This document shows positions 26,895 through 36,953 of a stretch of DNA of 64,000 nucleotides, in pieces. Source of the stretch: Demequina sp. NBRC 110051 (GTDB lineage: Bacteria > Actinomycetota > Actinomycetes > Actinomycetales > Demequinaceae); contig NZ_BBRH01000010.1 of the NCBI RefSeq assembly GCF_002090055.1, forward strand, positions 1 to 64,000. Direction: 5' to 3'. The position numbers and the translations under genes are program-made. Under the pieces are notes generated by a model. That model made no database searches and was not told the origin of the DNA. It saw nothing but the letters and a program-made list of their open reading frames with translations. The first letter of the stretch is position 1, and every line of letters starts with the position of its first letter.

Positions 26895-26946
26895 GATGCC
26901 GCACAGTCTAGTCGCCGTACGGGCGGCTAGGGCGCGACGTTCGCCC

Positions 26947-27972
26947 TCAGCAGGAAGGACGCTGCGGAGCGGCCCACGTGAGCAGCGCTGCGGCCTCCTG
27001 GCGGGCCTCCATCGGCTCGCCCAGATGGGCGAGCGACTCGGGGATGGGACGTCCCTTGGAGGTCATGGCCTGACCCCACAGGCGGCCGGCGCGGTAGCTG
27101 GAGCGCACCAGCGGGCCAGACATCACGCCCAGGAAGCCGATCTCCTCGGCCGCCTCCGACAGGTCCACGAACTCCTCGGGCTTGACCCACCGCTCCACGG
27201 GGTGATGGCGGGGGCTCGGGCGCAGGTACTGGGTGATCGTGATGAGGTCCGTGCCCGCGTCGTGCAGGTCTTGCAGCGCCTGGAGCACCTCCTCCATGGT
27301 CTCGCCCATACCCAGGATGAGGTTGGACTTCGTGACGAAGCCGTCGGCCTGTGCGCGGCTGATGACCTCGAGCGAGCGCTCGTAGCGGAAGGCGGGGCGG
27401 ATGCGCTTGAAGATGCGCGGCACGGTCTCGACGTTGTGGGCGAGGACCTCGGGGCGGGAGGAGAACACCTCGGCGAGCTGGTCGGGGTCCGCGTTGAAGT
27501 CGGGGATCAGGAGCTCGACGCCCGTGCCGGGGTTGAGCTCGTGAATCTGGCGCACCGTCTCGGCATACAGCCACGCGCCGCCGTCGTCGAGGTCGTCACG
27601 CGCCACGCCGGTGACGGTCGAGTACTTGAGCCCCATCTGCTGGACGGACTTCGCGACCTTGAGCGGCTCCATGCGGTCGAGCGCGCTGGGCTTGCCGGTG
27701 TCGATCTGGCAAAAGTCGCACCGGCGGGTGCACTGGGCGCCGCCGATGAGGAACGTCGCCTCACGGTCCTCCCAGCATTCGAAGATGTTGGGACAGCCCG
27801 CCTCCTCACACACGGTGTGCAGGCCGCCGCCCTTCACGAGCGACTTGAGTTCCGTGTATTCGGGACCCATCGTGGCCTTGGTGCGGATCCATTCGGGCTT
27901 GCGCTCGATGGGGGTCTCCGCGTTGCGGGCCTCGATGCGCAGCATGCGGCGGCCTTCGGGTGCGAGGGTCAC
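26947..27972 (-). CDS. lipA: Lipoyl synthase
   Basis: 341-residue radical-SAM enzyme inserting two sulfurs into octanoyl-E2 proteins. Auxiliary cluster motif [12 protein letters not shown] (C-x4-C-x5-C) and radical-SAM motif CTRRCDFC are intact, with the C-terminal RSSYRAG serine ligand. Starts at GTG 27972, overlapping the lipB stop as GTGA. Its product would lipoylate the E2 encoded at 33.2-35.1 kb. Confidence 0.96.
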   Translation of the reverse strand: MTLAPEGRRMLRIEARNAETPIERKPEWIRTKATMGPEYTELKSLVKGGGLHTVCEEAGCPNIFECWEDREATFLIGGAQCTRRCDFCQIDTGKPSALDRMEPLKVAKSVQQMGLKYSTVTGVARDDLDDGGAWLYAETVRQIHELNPGTGVELLIPDFNADPDQLAEVFSSRPEVLAHNVETVPRIFKRIRPAFRYERSLEVISRAQADGFVTKSNLILGMGETMEEVLQALQDLHDAGTDLITITQYLRPSPRHHPVERWVKPEEFVDLSEAAEEIGFLGVMSGPLVRSSYRAGRLWGQAMTSKGRPIPESLAHLGEPMEARQEAAALLTWAAPQRPSC

Positions 27973-28664
27973 GCGAGCTCCTTATGGGGGTCGGGGACGG
28001 AGGCGGGGGTGTGCTCCTGTACGTCCCAGCGTACGGGGGCGAGGGCGTGGGCCAGGAATCGGGTGGCTTGGTCGACCACCCCGGCGATCTGGACGTCGCG
28101 TCCCAACTCGCGGCTCAGAGAGGTCACGTCCGCATCGGAAATCCCGCACGGGACGATGGAATCGAAGCGGCCCAGGTCGGGATTGCAGTTGAGGGCGAAA
28201 CCGTGCATGGTGACGCCCTTGGCCACGCGCACGCCGATGGCGCAGATCTTGCGCTCCTGGCGCTCGGCGGTGGCCGGCAGCCAGACTCCCGAGCGCTCCT
28301 CGACCCGCATGGTCTCGAGCCCATAGACGGCGCACAGGTCCATCACGGCCTGCTCGAGCTGTCGCACGTAGCGCACCACGTCCACGGGTTCGGCGAGGCG
28401 CACGATGGGGTAGCCCACCAGCTGGCCCGGTCCGTGCCACGTGATGCGGCCTCCGCGATCGACGTCAACGACGGGCGTGCCGTCGGTGGGCCGGTCCCAT
28501 GAGGCCGTGCGCTTGCCCGCGGTGTAGACATCCTCGTGCTCGAGGAGGACAAGGGTGTCGGGACGCTCGCCAGCCACCCGCTGGGCGTGTAGGCGCCGCT
28601 GGAGATCCCAGGCTTCGGTGTACGGAACCAGGCGTGCGCCCAGGTCGACGGGGACAATGTCCAT
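27969..28664 (-). CDS. lipB: Octanoyl-[ACP]:protein N-octanoyltransferase
   Basis: 231 residues; moves octanoate from ACP to lipoyl domains, ahead of LipA. Signatures: [18 protein letters not shown], and [19 protein letters not shown] with the catalytic Lys, plus Cys in [10 protein letters not shown] 28664; translationally coupled to lipA. Divergent from the MMPL gene. Confidence 0.95.
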   Translation of the reverse strand: MDIVPVDLGARLVPYTEAWDLQRRLHAQRVAGERPDTLVLLEHEDVYTAGKRTASWDRPTDGTPVVDVDRGGRITWHGPGQLVGYPIVRLAEPVDVVRYVRQLEQAVMDLCAVYGLETMRVEERSGVWLPATAERQERKICAIGVRVAKGVTMHGFALNCNPDLGRFDSIVPCGISDADVTSLSRELGRDVQIAGVVDQATRFLAHALAPVRWDVQEHTPASVPDPHKELA

Positions 28665-28774
28665 AAGGTTCTCAGGCTAACGCGTTGACCTCCGGTCGGA
28701 AAACTCCTCCTTGAGGACGATGCCCCATCCGACATGTGTGGGAATACAGTGACGCGACCAGCGTTAGGAGCAGC

Positions 28775-30970
28775 ATGTCAACGTCTCAGCGCACGTGGTG
28801 GCGCCCCCTCGTTCTCGTCGTCGTGATCGTCGCGTGGCTCGCCATCGGTGGCGCCGGAGGCCAGACCTTCGGCAAGCTCTCGGATGTCCAGGAGAACGAC
28901 TCCGCGGCCTTCCTACCGTCGTCCGCAGAGTCGACACTGGCGGCCGAACAGCACCGCGAGTTCTCGCCCGTCACGAGCCTGCCGGGCATTTTTGTGGTGG
29001 ACGGCGTGAGCGGCGAGGACGACCTCGCCCAGGTGCAGTCCTTCGTGGACGAGGTCGTCGAGGCGCCCATCGAGGGCGACCCCGAGGGCCGTACGGTGGG
29101 CGAGGTTCTCTCGCCGCCCGCAGGTGAGCAGGCGCCGCAGGTGGTGCCCAGCGAAGACGGGGAAGCGGCGCTTGTCGCCTTCTCGATCGACGCGGAACTG
29201 GCCGAATCCGCCGTGGGCGAGGGCACCCTGGGCGAGTCCGTCGCGCAGACCATCCGCGCCGTGTGGGCCGAGCAGGACACGGAGCTGGACGGCCACCTCA
29301 CGGGCGCTCTGGGTATCCTCGCGGATCTGCTCGAGGCGTTCGCGGGCATCGACGGCATCCTGCTGCTCGTCGCCCTCGCCGTGGTCCTCGTGATCTTGTT
29401 GATCGTCTACCGCAGCCCTGTGCTGCCGCTCCTCGTACTGACCACCGCGATGATCGCGCTCACCGGCGCCATCCTCGCCGTCTACGCCATGGCCGACGCC
29501 GGGATCATCTCGCTGAACGGCCAGGCACAGGGCATCATGTTCATCCTGGTGGTCGGCGCGACCACCGACTATGCGCTGCTGCTCGTGGCCCGTTACCGCG
29601 AGGAACTACTGCGCACGCCGTCGCCGTATACGGCCATGGCCCACGCGTGGAAGAGGTCGGTGGAACCCATCGCCGCCTCCGCGATCACCGTGATTCTGGG
29701 ACTGCTGGTGCTGCTGCTGAGCGACCTCAAGTCCAACGCCGCGCTCGGCCCGGCCGGCGCGCTCGGCATCGTCGCGGCCCTGTTCGCGGCCCTCACGCTG
29801 CTCCCCGCGTTGCTGCTCATTGGTGGCAAGCACGCGCGCGGCGTGTTCTGGCCCGCGATGCCTCGCTATCGCGAGGAGACGGCCGATGCCGTGGTCGCCG
29901 ACCCGTCCGAGGGCAAGGGATTCTGGGCTCGGATTGCCAGGGGAGTGGACGCACACCCGCGTCGCACGTGGATCGCCGCCGCTGGCGGGTTGCTCATCTT
30001 GGCAGCCTTCGTGCCGACGTTTAAGGCATCCGGCCTTGGCGAGCAGGAGGTCTTCACCCGCGACACGGACTCCGTGCTCGGCACGGCCGTGTTGGAGGAC
30101 CACTTCGACGCGGGCGCCACGTCGCCTATCCGCATCATCGTGCCCGAGGACCAGGCGGACGCCACCGTCGAGGCCACCGCGGGCGTCGACGGCATCGAGG
30201 ACGCGTACCTGCTCACGCCCTCGGTCGCGCAGGGTGCGCCCGCGGGTGTGGGCGGTCCGGAGGACCCCATCGTGGTCGACGGCCGCGTGGAGGTCGTCGC
30301 CATCACGCAGGTGTCATCGAGCTCGAACGAGGCCGCCGACATCGTCCAGGACGTCCGCGATGTGGTGCACCCGCTGGCGGACGACGTGCTGGTGGGAGGC
30401 ACCGCGGCCGAACAACTCGACACGCGTCTGACCACTCAGCGCGACACCGCCGTGATCCTGCCGACCATCCTCGCCGTCATCTTCGTGGTGCTGGTGCTGC
30501 TGCTGAGGGCCGTCGTCGCCCCGCTGCTCATCGTGCTGGCGAACATCGTGTCCTACGGCGCGACCATCGGCCTGTCGGCACTCCTGTTCAACCACGTGTT
30601 CGGCTTCCCCGGCTCCGATCCGTCCGTGCCGTTGCTGGGCTTCGTGTTCCTCGTGGCGCTGGGCGTGGACTACTCGATCTTCCTCATGTCGAGGGCGCGC
30701 GAGGAGTCCCTGGCGCACGGCAACAGGGCCGGTATTCGCCGCGCGCTGGCGGTGACCGGAGGCGTCATCACCTCGGCGGGCATCGTGCTCGCCGCGACGT
30801 TTGCGGCGCTGGGTGTCATTCCGCTGATCTTCCTCGCGCAGATCGCGGTCATTGTGGGGCTCGGCGTCCTCATCGACACCTTCGTCGTGCGCTCGCTGCT
30901 GGTGCCCGGCCTGGTCGCCGACGTGGGGCGCCGCTCGTGGTGGCCCTGGAGCTCGCGCATCGCGGACTAA
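28775..30970 (+). CDS. MMPL/RND-family membrane transporter
   Basis: 731 residues with two MMPL halves: helix 1, an extracytoplasmic domain (about 35-200), a five-helix bundle with GATTDYALLLVARYREE near 265, a cytoplasmic linker (about 370-400) holding a 14-mer repeat copy, then a second helix-domain-bundle unit with LGVDYSIFLMSRAREE near 640. Such proteins export lipids, siderophores or drugs using the proton gradient. TAGGAG before ATG 28775 fixes the start. No adjacent TetR regulator. Confidence 0.88.
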   Translation: MSTSQRTWWRPLVLVVVIVAWLAIGGAGGQTFGKLSDVQENDSAAFLPSSAESTLAAEQHREFSPVTSLPGIFVVDGVSGEDDLAQVQSFVDEVVEAPIEGDPEGRTVGEVLSPPAGEQAPQVVPSEDGEAALVAFSIDAELAESAVGEGTLGESVAQTIRAVWAEQDTELDGHLTGALGILADLLEAFAGIDGILLLVALAVVLVILLIVYRSPVLPLLVLTTAMIALTGAILAVYAMADAGIISLNGQAQGIMFILVVGATTDYALLLVARYREELLRTPSPYTAMAHAWKRSVEPIAASAITVILGLLVLLLSDLKSNAALGPAGALGIVAALFAALTLLPALLLIGGKHARGVFWPAMPRYREETADAVVADPSEGKGFWARIARGVDAHPRRTWIAAAGGLLILAAFVPTFKASGLGEQEVFTRDTDSVLGTAVLEDHFDAGATSPIRIIVPEDQADATVEATAGVDGIEDAYLLTPSVAQGAPAGVGGPEDPIVVDGRVEVVAITQVSSSSNEAADIVQDVRDVVHPLADDVLVGGTAAEQLDTRLTTQRDTAVILPTILAVIFVVLVLLLRAVVAPLLIVLANIVSYGATIGLSALLFNHVFGFPGSDPSVPLLGFVFLVALGVDYSIFLMSRAREESLAHGNRAGIRRALAVTGGVITSAGIVLAATFAALGVIPLIFLAQIAVIVGLGVLIDTFVVRSLLVPGLVADVGRRSWWPWSSRIAD
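29881..29894 (+). repeat. 14-mer repeat, copy 8
   Basis: Exact copy encoding ADAVV in the cytoplasmic linker of the MMPL transporter. Confidence 0.95.
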
Positions 30971-30981
30971 CCCTGTGGAAA

Positions 30982-31018
30982 ACGTCCAGCCTGTCGCATG
31001 GCGCGGCAGGCTGGACGT
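30982..31018 (+). terminator. Perfect 12-bp hairpin abutting the kinase start codon
   Basis: ACGTCCAGCCTG (30982-30993) and CAGGCTGGACGT (31007-31018) pair perfectly around a 13-nt loop, 11 nt after the MMPL stop. The last paired base directly precedes ATG 31019. It can serve as the MMPL terminator (no T run) and would bury any ribosome binding site of the next gene. Confidence 0.65.
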
Positions 31019-32299
31019 ATGTCACCGACCGTTGCCGCTCCCGCCAGTGAGGGAGGGCCGCCCGCCCCTAGTGGGGTGCTGACGCGCAGGCTCGGCTCGG
31101 GCGCCGGCTTGGGCGAGCGGGTGAGGGCACGCGCCCGCACGCTCGTCGCCCTGGGCCGCGACGACGTCCTCGCCCCCTGGGATGTCGACGATGACGGCAC
31201 GGCCGTGTCCGTCACGTTGCCCGTCGTCGCGGGGATGGATCTCGCCCAGGTCGCGGCGTCGAGGCCGCCCCTCGCAGACGCCGAGGTGCGCTGGTTGGGA
31301 GCACGCATTGCCGCCGCGCTCGCCGCCATGCATGCGGCGGGGCTGGCGCATGGCGACGTGTCGCCGGCGAACGTGGTGCTGCGGCGAGGTGGCGTGACGC
31401 TCGTCGACACGCTCGGTGCGGAGGTCGAGATCGAACGCGGCACGCCGGGCTTCCGCGCACCCGAACGCGTCGGGGCTGCTGCGACCCCCGCCGGCGACGT
31501 CTACTCCCTGGGACGCCTGCTGCGGTGGGCGGCCTGCGAGGAGGACGAGCCAACCGTGCGCCGCTGGACGGCGCCTCTGGTCGCTTCCCGCGCCGCCGCG
31601 CGCCCCAGCGCAGCCGCGGCGGCGGATCTGCTCGCTCGTGCCGGGCGCCGCAAGACGATCGAGTTGCCGCGTGACGACGTGGCCGTCGCGTTCCGTTCCA
31701 GGGCCCTGGAACGCACCGAGCGGGTCAGGGAGGGACGCTGGTGGCGGCTCAGGCGGCTAGCGTTGCGGGCCGTGACGGTCGCGGCGGCGCTCGGGGCCGC
31801 CGGGTGGCTCACAGTCTCGGTACCGCCGCTGCTCGACGCCGCGGCGGGACCCGCCGCTGCGCATACCCCCGCCGCAGACGCCGCAGAAGTGCACGTCGCG
31901 GAGGTGTCCCTCGCCGCGCCCCCACGCCGCTCCTCGCCCGAGGCTGCCGCCACCGCGCTGACTCAGCGGCGGATTGAGGCCCTCGCGACGGCGGACGCGA
32001 CATTGCTCGAGTCCACGGTGAGTGGCAGGAGTGACGTGGCCCAGGCGGCCGCGCACACCGCGCGCCAGCTCGCCACGGGCGCCCTGCGCTATGACGGCAT
32101 CGACGTCGACGTGGAGTGGGCGCGCCTGGTGCGCGAGGACCGCGGCGGCGCGACCGTGCGGGTCGTCTATGTGATCGGCGACCACCGCCGGATCGACGAG
32201 GAAGGAGCGCATGACGTGGCGCCGGCTCGTGAGGCGGTGCTCATGGAGCTGGGGTGGGCAGGCGGTGCGTGGACGGTGACGGACGCCCGCGCGGCGTAG
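31019..32299 (+). CDS. Degenerate protein-kinase-like membrane protein (N-lobe truncated)
   Basis: 426 residues. Kinase C-lobe motifs are recognisable: catalytic loop HGDVSPAN (Asp113, Asn118), DFG equivalent VDTLG (Asp130), TPGFRAPE (142-149) and GDVYSLG (160). The N-lobe is compressed: after LGSGAG there is no identifiable beta-3 lysine or alpha-C glutamate before the hinge. One transmembrane helix (about 245-265) leads to an Ala-rich extracytoplasmic domain. Likely a pseudokinase. The start is uncertain: ATG 30998 lies in the upstream hairpin loop and ATG 31019 directly after it; neither has a ribosome binding site. Confidence 0.7.
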   Translation: MSPTVAAPASEGGPPAPSGVLTRRLGSGAGLGERVRARARTLVALGRDDVLAPWDVDDDGTAVSVTLPVVAGMDLAQVAASRPPLADAEVRWLGARIAAALAAMHAAGLAHGDVSPANVVLRRGGVTLVDTLGAEVEIERGTPGFRAPERVGAAATPAGDVYSLGRLLRWAACEEDEPTVRRWTAPLVASRAAARPSAAAAADLLARAGRRKTIELPRDDVAVAFRSRALERTERVREGRWWRLRRLALRAVTVAAALGAAGWLTVSVPPLLDAAAGPAAAHTPAADAAEVHVAEVSLAAPPRRSSPEAAATALTQRRIEALATADATLLESTVSGRSDVAQAAAHTARQLATGALRYDGIDVDVEWARLVREDRGGATVRVVYVIGDHRRIDEEGAHDVAPAREAVLMELGWAGGAWTVTDARAA

Positions 32300-32307
32300 G
32301 TGGCGCA

Positions 32308-32325
32308 GTCACCGGCGGAGGTGAC
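32308..32325. terminator. Small hairpin between convergent genes
   Basis: GTCACC and GGTGAC pair around GGCGGA between the kinase-like gene and the convergent epimerase. Short stem, no T run. Confidence 0.35.
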
Positions 32326-32330
32326 CCGCG

Positions 32331-33224
32331 TCAGTGTGCGGAGGCGAGCACGTGCTGAGCGGCGGCGGTGATCTCGGGGTACTGCCACTCGAAGCCCAGG
32401 CGCGTCAGCACGCCAGGAGTCGCGAGCTGGCTGGACAGCAGGTCCTCGATGGCGGGGCCGATGGCCAGGCGCAGCGCGGTCGCGGGGACGGGCAGGCCGG
32501 GAGACTTGCCCGCGGCCTCGCTCATCACCCGGATGAGGTCGCGGTCGCGCACGGCGATGGGCGCGATGATATTGGCCGGTCCGGCGTGGTCGGATTCGAG
32601 GAGGAAGCGCTGGGCCCTGATCTGGTCGTCCAGGGTGATCCACGCGTGCCAGGCATCGCCGGTCCCGAGTGAGCGCAGCAGACCGCGCTTGACGAGCGGT
32701 AGCAGGCGCTCCGCGAAGCCGCCGTGGCCGGCCAGGACCAGTCCTGTGCGGCAGACCACGGTGCGGATGCCGGCCTCGACGGCGGGGCGGGACGCCGCCT
32801 CCCACTGGGTGACGATGCGGGCCAGCAGCGTGTCGCCGGGACCGGAGCGCTCCGAGAGCCGCTCCTCGCCGCGTGCGCCGTAGTAGCCCATGGCCGAGCC
32901 TTGGAGCAGGACCCCCGAGTATTCGGCGGCGATGAGGCCGTTGACGAGCGTCGAGGTCGAGTCGAGGCGTGACTGCAGCACCACGTCCGCATAGGAGGAG
33001 GTGAGCCGCTTGGAACCGATGGAGGCGCCCGCCAGGTTGACCACGGCATCGGCCGTCTGAAGCAGGTCGATATCGACCTTGCCGCGCTGGGGATCCCATG
33101 AGGATTCCCGCGGGCCGTGCGCCTCGCGGCGCACGAGCGAGACGACATCGTGGCCGTCCGACCTCAGCGACTGCTGCAGGGCAGTGCCGATGAGGCCGGA
33201 CGAGCCAGCGATGACGACGCGCAT
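32331..33224 (-). CDS. TIGR01777/YfcH-type NAD(P)-dependent epimerase
   Basis: 297-residue extended SDR with GSSGLIGTALQ at the N-terminus, ADAVVNLAGASIGSKR near residue 60, LQGSAMGYYG (active-site Tyr region) and a conserved C-terminal domain with VPATALRLAIG and PGVLTRLGFEWQYP. Family members are epimerase-like proteins of unknown substrate. The conserved DAVVNLAG stretch is encoded across a 14-mer repeat copy. Stops 6 bp after the E2 gene start. Confidence 0.88.
   Translation of the reverse strand: MRVVIAGSSGLIGTALQQSLRSDGHDVVSLVRREAHGPRESSWDPQRGKVDIDLLQTADAVVNLAGASIGSKRLTSSYADVVLQSRLDSTSTLVNGLIAAEYSGVLLQGSAMGYYGARGEERLSERSGPGDTLLARIVTQWEAASRPAVEAGIRTVVCRTGLVLAGHGGFAERLLPLVKRGLLRSLGTGDAWHAWITLDDQIRAQRFLLESDHAGPANIIAPIAVRDRDLIRVMSEAAGKSPGLPVPATALRLAIGPAIEDLLSSQLATPGVLTRLGFEWQYPEITAAAQHVLASAH
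33041..33054 (-). repeat. 14-mer repeat, copy 9
   Basis: Exact copy encoding ADAVV within a conserved epimerase motif, so selection at protein level could contribute here. Confidence 0.95.
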
Positions 33225-33230
33225 GGGGTG

Positions 33231-35060
33231 TTACAGGCCCAGCTCGGACTCGAACTCGCCGGCCTCGATGATGCGCTTGACCGTCTGCAGGAAGCGGGCG
33301 GCGTCGGCACCGTCGACGATGCGGTGGTCGTAGCTGAGGGGCAGGTAGCACATGGGGCGCACGGAGATGACGTCCTCGCCGTCCGGACCCTTCACAACGA
33401 CCGGCTTCTTGACGATCGCGCAGGTGGCGAGGATGCCGACCTGAGGGGAGGGGACGATGGGGGTGTCGAACAGGGTGCCGCCCGAGCCGGTGTTGGTCAC
33501 CGAGAACGTGCCGCCCGAGATCTCGTCCGACTTCAGGCCGCCGGAGCGGGCCTTGCCGGCGAGGTCGACGATGCCCTGAGCGTGCTCGACGATGGTCTTC
33601 GAGTCGGCGTCACGCAGCGTGGGCAGCATGAGGCCCTTCTCGGTGTCGACCGCGAGGGACAGGTTCACCGACGGGTGGTAGACGATCGAGTCGCCGTCTA
33701 CCGAGGCGTTAAGGAACGCGTGCTCCTGCAGCGCGATCGCGACCGCACGGGTGAAGAACGGCAGGAACGTGAGGTTCACGCCGTGCTTCTCGGAGAACGC
33801 GGCCTTGTTCTTGGCACGCAGCGCCCAGATCTTGGTGCAGTCGACCTCGACGACGGAGGTGAGCTGCGCCATACCGTGCAGCGACTCCATCATCTTGTCC
33901 GCGGTGATCTTGCGGATGCGGGTCATCTTGACCGTCTGTCCGCGCAGTTCCGACACCTCGACCTCGTTGGCCGAGGCCTTGGGGGCGGGGGCCGATGCTG
34001 CGGCGGGTGCCGCTGCCGGGGCGGCGGGGGCTTTCTCAGCGGCCGCGAGGACGTCTTCCTTGCGGATGCGGCCACCCACGCCGGTGCCGGTCACGGACGC
34101 GAGGTCCACGCCGCGCTCCTTGGCGAGCTTGCGCACGATCGGGGTGACGTAGCCCGAACCCTCACCCTGCGAGGCGGCGGGAGCCTCGGTCTGGGGCTGA
34201 GGGGCCGGCGGTGCGGCCGGAGCAGGCGTGGGCGCCGGCGCGGACGCAACGGCGGGGGCCGACGCGACCGAGGCAGGCTGGATCGCCGGGGCGGAAGCGG
34301 CCGCGGGTGCGGACGCGGGTGCGGACGCCTGCGCCGGGGCAGATTCCTGCGCGGGGGCGGACGGCGTCGCGGGGGCAGACTGCTCGGCCGGGGCAGACTG
34401 CGCAGCGGGGGCCGCGCCAGCCTCGCCGATACGGGCCAGAACGGCACCCACCTCGGCCTCCTCGTCCTCGTTCACGAGGATCTCGGTCAGCGTGCCCGCG
34501 AAGGGCGACGGGATCTCGGTGTCGACCTTGTCGGTCGAGACCTCGAGCAGGGGCTCGTCGACCTCGACCTCTTCGCCCACCGACTTCAGCCAGCGGGTGA
34601 CGGTGCCCTCGGTCACGGACTCACCTAGCGCGGGGAGGACGACGTCCTGCCCGGCACCGCCGGAGGCGGCGGGAGCCGAAGGCTCGGCGGGCGCTGCCTG
34701 CTCCTGCTGGGCCGGGGCGGCGGCCTCGGCGGCAGGGGTGGCGGCCGGCTCGGCCTGAGCGGGCGTGGGCTCGGCGGGGGCGGACTCGGCCGCGGGGGCC
34801 GATCCGCCCGAGGGCGCCTCGCCGGCCTCACCGATGCGGGCCAGGACCGCGCCGACCTCGGCCTCCTCGTCCTCGTTCACGAGGATCTCGAGGAGGGTGC
34901 CAGCGACGGGCGAGGGGATCTCGGTGTCGACCTTGTCGGTCGAGACCTCGAGGAGGGGCTCGTCGACCTCGACGGTGTCGCCGATGTTCTTCAGCCAGCG
35001 GGTGACGGTGCCCTCGGTGACGGACTCGCCAAGGGCGGGAAGAGTGACGTCGTTGCTCAT
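33231..35060 (-). CDS. sucB: 2-oxoacid dehydrogenase E2 (dihydrolipoyl acyltransferase), two lipoyl domains
   Basis: 609 residues: two nearly identical lipoyl domains (about 4-80 and 140-215, lipoyl Lys in [14 protein letters not shown] in both), Ala/Pro-rich linkers, a peripheral-subunit-binding domain ([17 protein letters not shown], about 325) and an acyltransferase domain with [15 protein letters not shown] near the C-terminus. Could be the E2 of pyruvate or 2-oxoglutarate dehydrogenase; SucB is the usual name in Actinobacteria. Paired with lpdA upstream (22-bp gap). ATG 35060 has no strong ribosome binding site. Confidence 0.92.
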   Translation of the reverse strand: MSNDVTLPALGESVTEGTVTRWLKNIGDTVEVDEPLLEVSTDKVDTEIPSPVAGTLLEILVNEDEEAEVGAVLARIGEAGEAPSGGSAPAAESAPAEPTPAQAEPAATPAAEAAAPAQQEQAAPAEPSAPAASGGAGQDVVLPALGESVTEGTVTRWLKSVGEEVEVDEPLLEVSTDKVDTEIPSPFAGTLTEILVNEDEEAEVGAVLARIGEAGAAPAAQSAPAEQSAPATPSAPAQESAPAQASAPASAPAAASAPAIQPASVASAPAVASAPAPTPAPAAPPAPQPQTEAPAASQGEGSGYVTPIVRKLAKERGVDLASVTGTGVGGRIRKEDVLAAAEKAPAAPAAAPAAASAPAPKASANEVEVSELRGQTVKMTRIRKITADKMMESLHGMAQLTSVVEVDCTKIWALRAKNKAAFSEKHGVNLTFLPFFTRAVAIALQEHAFLNASVDGDSIVYHPSVNLSLAVDTEKGLMLPTLRDADSKTIVEHAQGIVDLAGKARSGGLKSDEISGGTFSVTNTGSGGTLFDTPIVPSPQVGILATCAIVKKPVVVKGPDGEDVISVRPMCYLPLSYDHRIVDGADAARFLQTVKRIIEAGEFESELGL

Positions 35061-35082
35061 ATGAGTGATCTTCTCCGTTGAA

Positions 35083-36468
35083 TCAGTCGTGCGCGTGCAG
35101 CGGCTTACCGGCGAGCGCAAGGTGCGCCTCGCCGAGGGCCTCGTTCTGGGTGGGGTGGGCGTGGATCAGCGGAGCGACGTCCTCGGGGTGCGCGTCCCAG
35201 TTCACGATGAGCTGCGCCTCGCCGATCTGCTCGCCGACGCGAGCACCAAGCATGTGAACGCCGACCACGGGGCCGTCCTTGACACGCACGAGCTTGACGA
35301 AGCCCTGCGTTCCCAGGATCTGGCTCTTGCCGTTGCCGCCAAGGTTGTACTCGAGGGTTTCGACGGCGTTCTCGCCGTGGGTCTCCTTGGCCTTTGCCTC
35401 GGTGAGACCCACCGAGGCAACCTCGGGCTCGCAGTACGTGACGCGGGGGATGCCCGACTCGACGATGGGCTGGGGGCTGAGGCCGGCGATGGTCTCGGCC
35501 ACGAAGATGCCCTGGCCAAAGCCGCGGTGCGCGAGCTGCAGTCCGGGAACGATGTCGCCCACGGCGTAGATGTTGCCCACGCCGGTGTGGAGCTTCTCGT
35601 CGGTGAGGACAAAGCCGCGGTCCATCCGGATGCCCTGCTCCTCGTAGCCCAGGCCGGTGGTGCGGGGGCCACGGCCCACGGCGACCAGCAGCAGCTCGGC
35701 CTCGAGGACCGTGCCGTCGGCCAGCTTGACCTTGACGCCGGAGTCGGTCTGCTCGACGCTCTCGAAGAACACGCCCAGCTTGAAGTTGATCTTGCGCTTG
35801 CGGAATGCGCGCTCGAGGCCCTTCGACAGCGCCTCGTCCTCGTTGGGAACGAGGTGGGGCAGGCCCTCGACGATGGTCACGTCGGAACCGAACGAGTTCC
35901 ACACCGAAGCAAACTCGACACCGATGACGCCGCCGCCGAGGATGATCGCGGAGGCGGGCACCACGTCGAGCTCGAGCGCCTGGTCCGAGGTCATGACGCG
36001 GCCGCCGATCTCGAGACCGGGAAGGCTACGCGAGTAGGAGCCGGTGCCCAGCACGATCGACTTACCGGTGTAGCGCTCGCCGCGCACCTCGATCGCGTCG
36101 GGACCCACGAGCGTGCCGTGGCCCTCGATGACGGTGACCTTGCGCGACTTGATGAGACCCTGGAGGCCCTTGTACAGGCGGTCGATGACGCCCTGCTTGT
36201 ACTGGTTCACGACGGTCATGTCGATCGACTCGAGCGTGGTGTTGACGCCGAACTTCGCGCCCTCACGCGCGTTGTCGGCGAGTTCAGCGGCGTGCAGGAG
36301 CGCCTTGGTGGGGATACAGCCGTTGTGCAAGCAGGTTCCGCCGACCTTGGACTCTTCGATGAGTCCCACGGTCAGGCCGAGCTGCGCGGCGCGCAGGGCA
36401 GCGGCATAGCCACCGGAGCCGCCGCCAAGAATGAGTAGGTCGTACGAGCGTGGGGTGGACTCGGTCAC
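35083..36468 (-). CDS. lpdA: Dihydrolipoyl dehydrogenase (E3)
   Basis: 461-residue FAD flavoprotein that reoxidises dihydrolipoyl groups of the E2 next door. FAD-binding [13 protein letters not shown], redox disulfide [16 protein letters not shown]-binding [13 protein letters not shown] and the C-terminal HAHPTQNE (catalytic His-Glu) are all present. Starts at GTG 36468 after GGAG. Confidence 0.96.
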   Translation of the reverse strand: MTESTPRSYDLLILGGGSGGYAAALRAAQLGLTVGLIEESKVGGTCLHNGCIPTKALLHAAELADNAREGAKFGVNTTLESIDMTVVNQYKQGVIDRLYKGLQGLIKSRKVTVIEGHGTLVGPDAIEVRGERYTGKSIVLGTGSYSRSLPGLEIGGRVMTSDQALELDVVPASAIILGGGVIGVEFASVWNSFGSDVTIVEGLPHLVPNEDEALSKGLERAFRKRKINFKLGVFFESVEQTDSGVKVKLADGTVLEAELLLVAVGRGPRTTGLGYEEQGIRMDRGFVLTDEKLHTGVGNIYAVGDIVPGLQLAHRGFGQGIFVAETIAGLSPQPIVESGIPRVTYCEPEVASVGLTEAKAKETHGENAVETLEYNLGGNGKSQILGTQGFVKLVRVKDGPVVGVHMLGARVGEQIGEAQLIVNWDAHPEDVAPLIHAHPTQNEALGEAHLALAGKPLHAHD

Positions 36469-36556
36469 TATGTGTACTCCTTGTGGGTGTCGGTCCCTCC
36501 CATCTTGCCACTCGTGGCCGTCGCCGCGAACCGCGACGCGTGACTAACCTGGGGCC

Positions 36557-36892
36557 ATGGGGATGTTCTCGCGCATGTTCGGGTCCAAGAAGTCCGAGTC
36601 GTCGGGCGGCACGTCGTCGAGCCAGGCGCGCGCGGAGACGCTCGCGCACCTGAAGGACTTCGTCGCGACGCGTCCCGGCTGCGAGGCCTTCATCGAGCCG
36701 CCCACGCGCGTCACGCAGACCACGATGGTCGTCGTCGCTGAGTCCGGCGAGTGGACCCGTCGCCGTGTGCCCGACCAGGCCACCGCGAAGAAGGTCGCGA
36801 GCCAGTTGGGCGTCCCGGCTTTCGATGTGAACCTCTCGGGCTACCCGTCGCGCATGCGCGAGTGGAACGAAAAGCAGCGCAAGAAGCGCTAG
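36557..36892 (+). CDS. Conserved small actinobacterial protein (111 aa)
   Basis: 111 residues: Ser-rich N-terminus, then AHLKDFVATRPGCEAFIEPPT, a strand VTQTTMVVVAESGEWTRR and a basic end REWNEKQRKKR. I recall similar proteins as uncharacterised neighbours of lpdA/pepA in Micrococcales, but no function is assigned. Divergent from lpdA, convergent with pepA. Confidence 0.75.
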   Translation: MGMFSRMFGSKKSESSGGTSSSQARAETLAHLKDFVATRPGCEAFIEPPTRVTQTTMVVVAESGEWTRRRVPDQATAKKVASQLGVPAFDVNLSGYPSRMREWNEKQRKKR

Positions 36893-36900
36893 AACGCCAC

Positions 36901-36932
36901 GAGGGCCGGTCGCCACGTGGCGACCGGCCCTC
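36901..36932. terminator. Strong bidirectional terminator
   Basis: A perfect 32-bp palindrome: GAGGGCCGGTCGCC, loop ACGT, and its complement. It lies 9 bp after the small gene stop and 21 bp beyond the pepA stop; GTGTTT follows on the plus strand. Confidence 0.88.
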
Positions 36933-36953
36933 GCCGTGTTTCCCTGCGCTGGG

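Noticed and set aside
33117..34628. Long open frame antisense to the E2 gene (and many similar antisense frames elsewhere)
   Set aside because: High GC content leaves long shadow frames; composition is Arg/Gly/Val-rich, there is no domain and it is fully covered by a certain gene.
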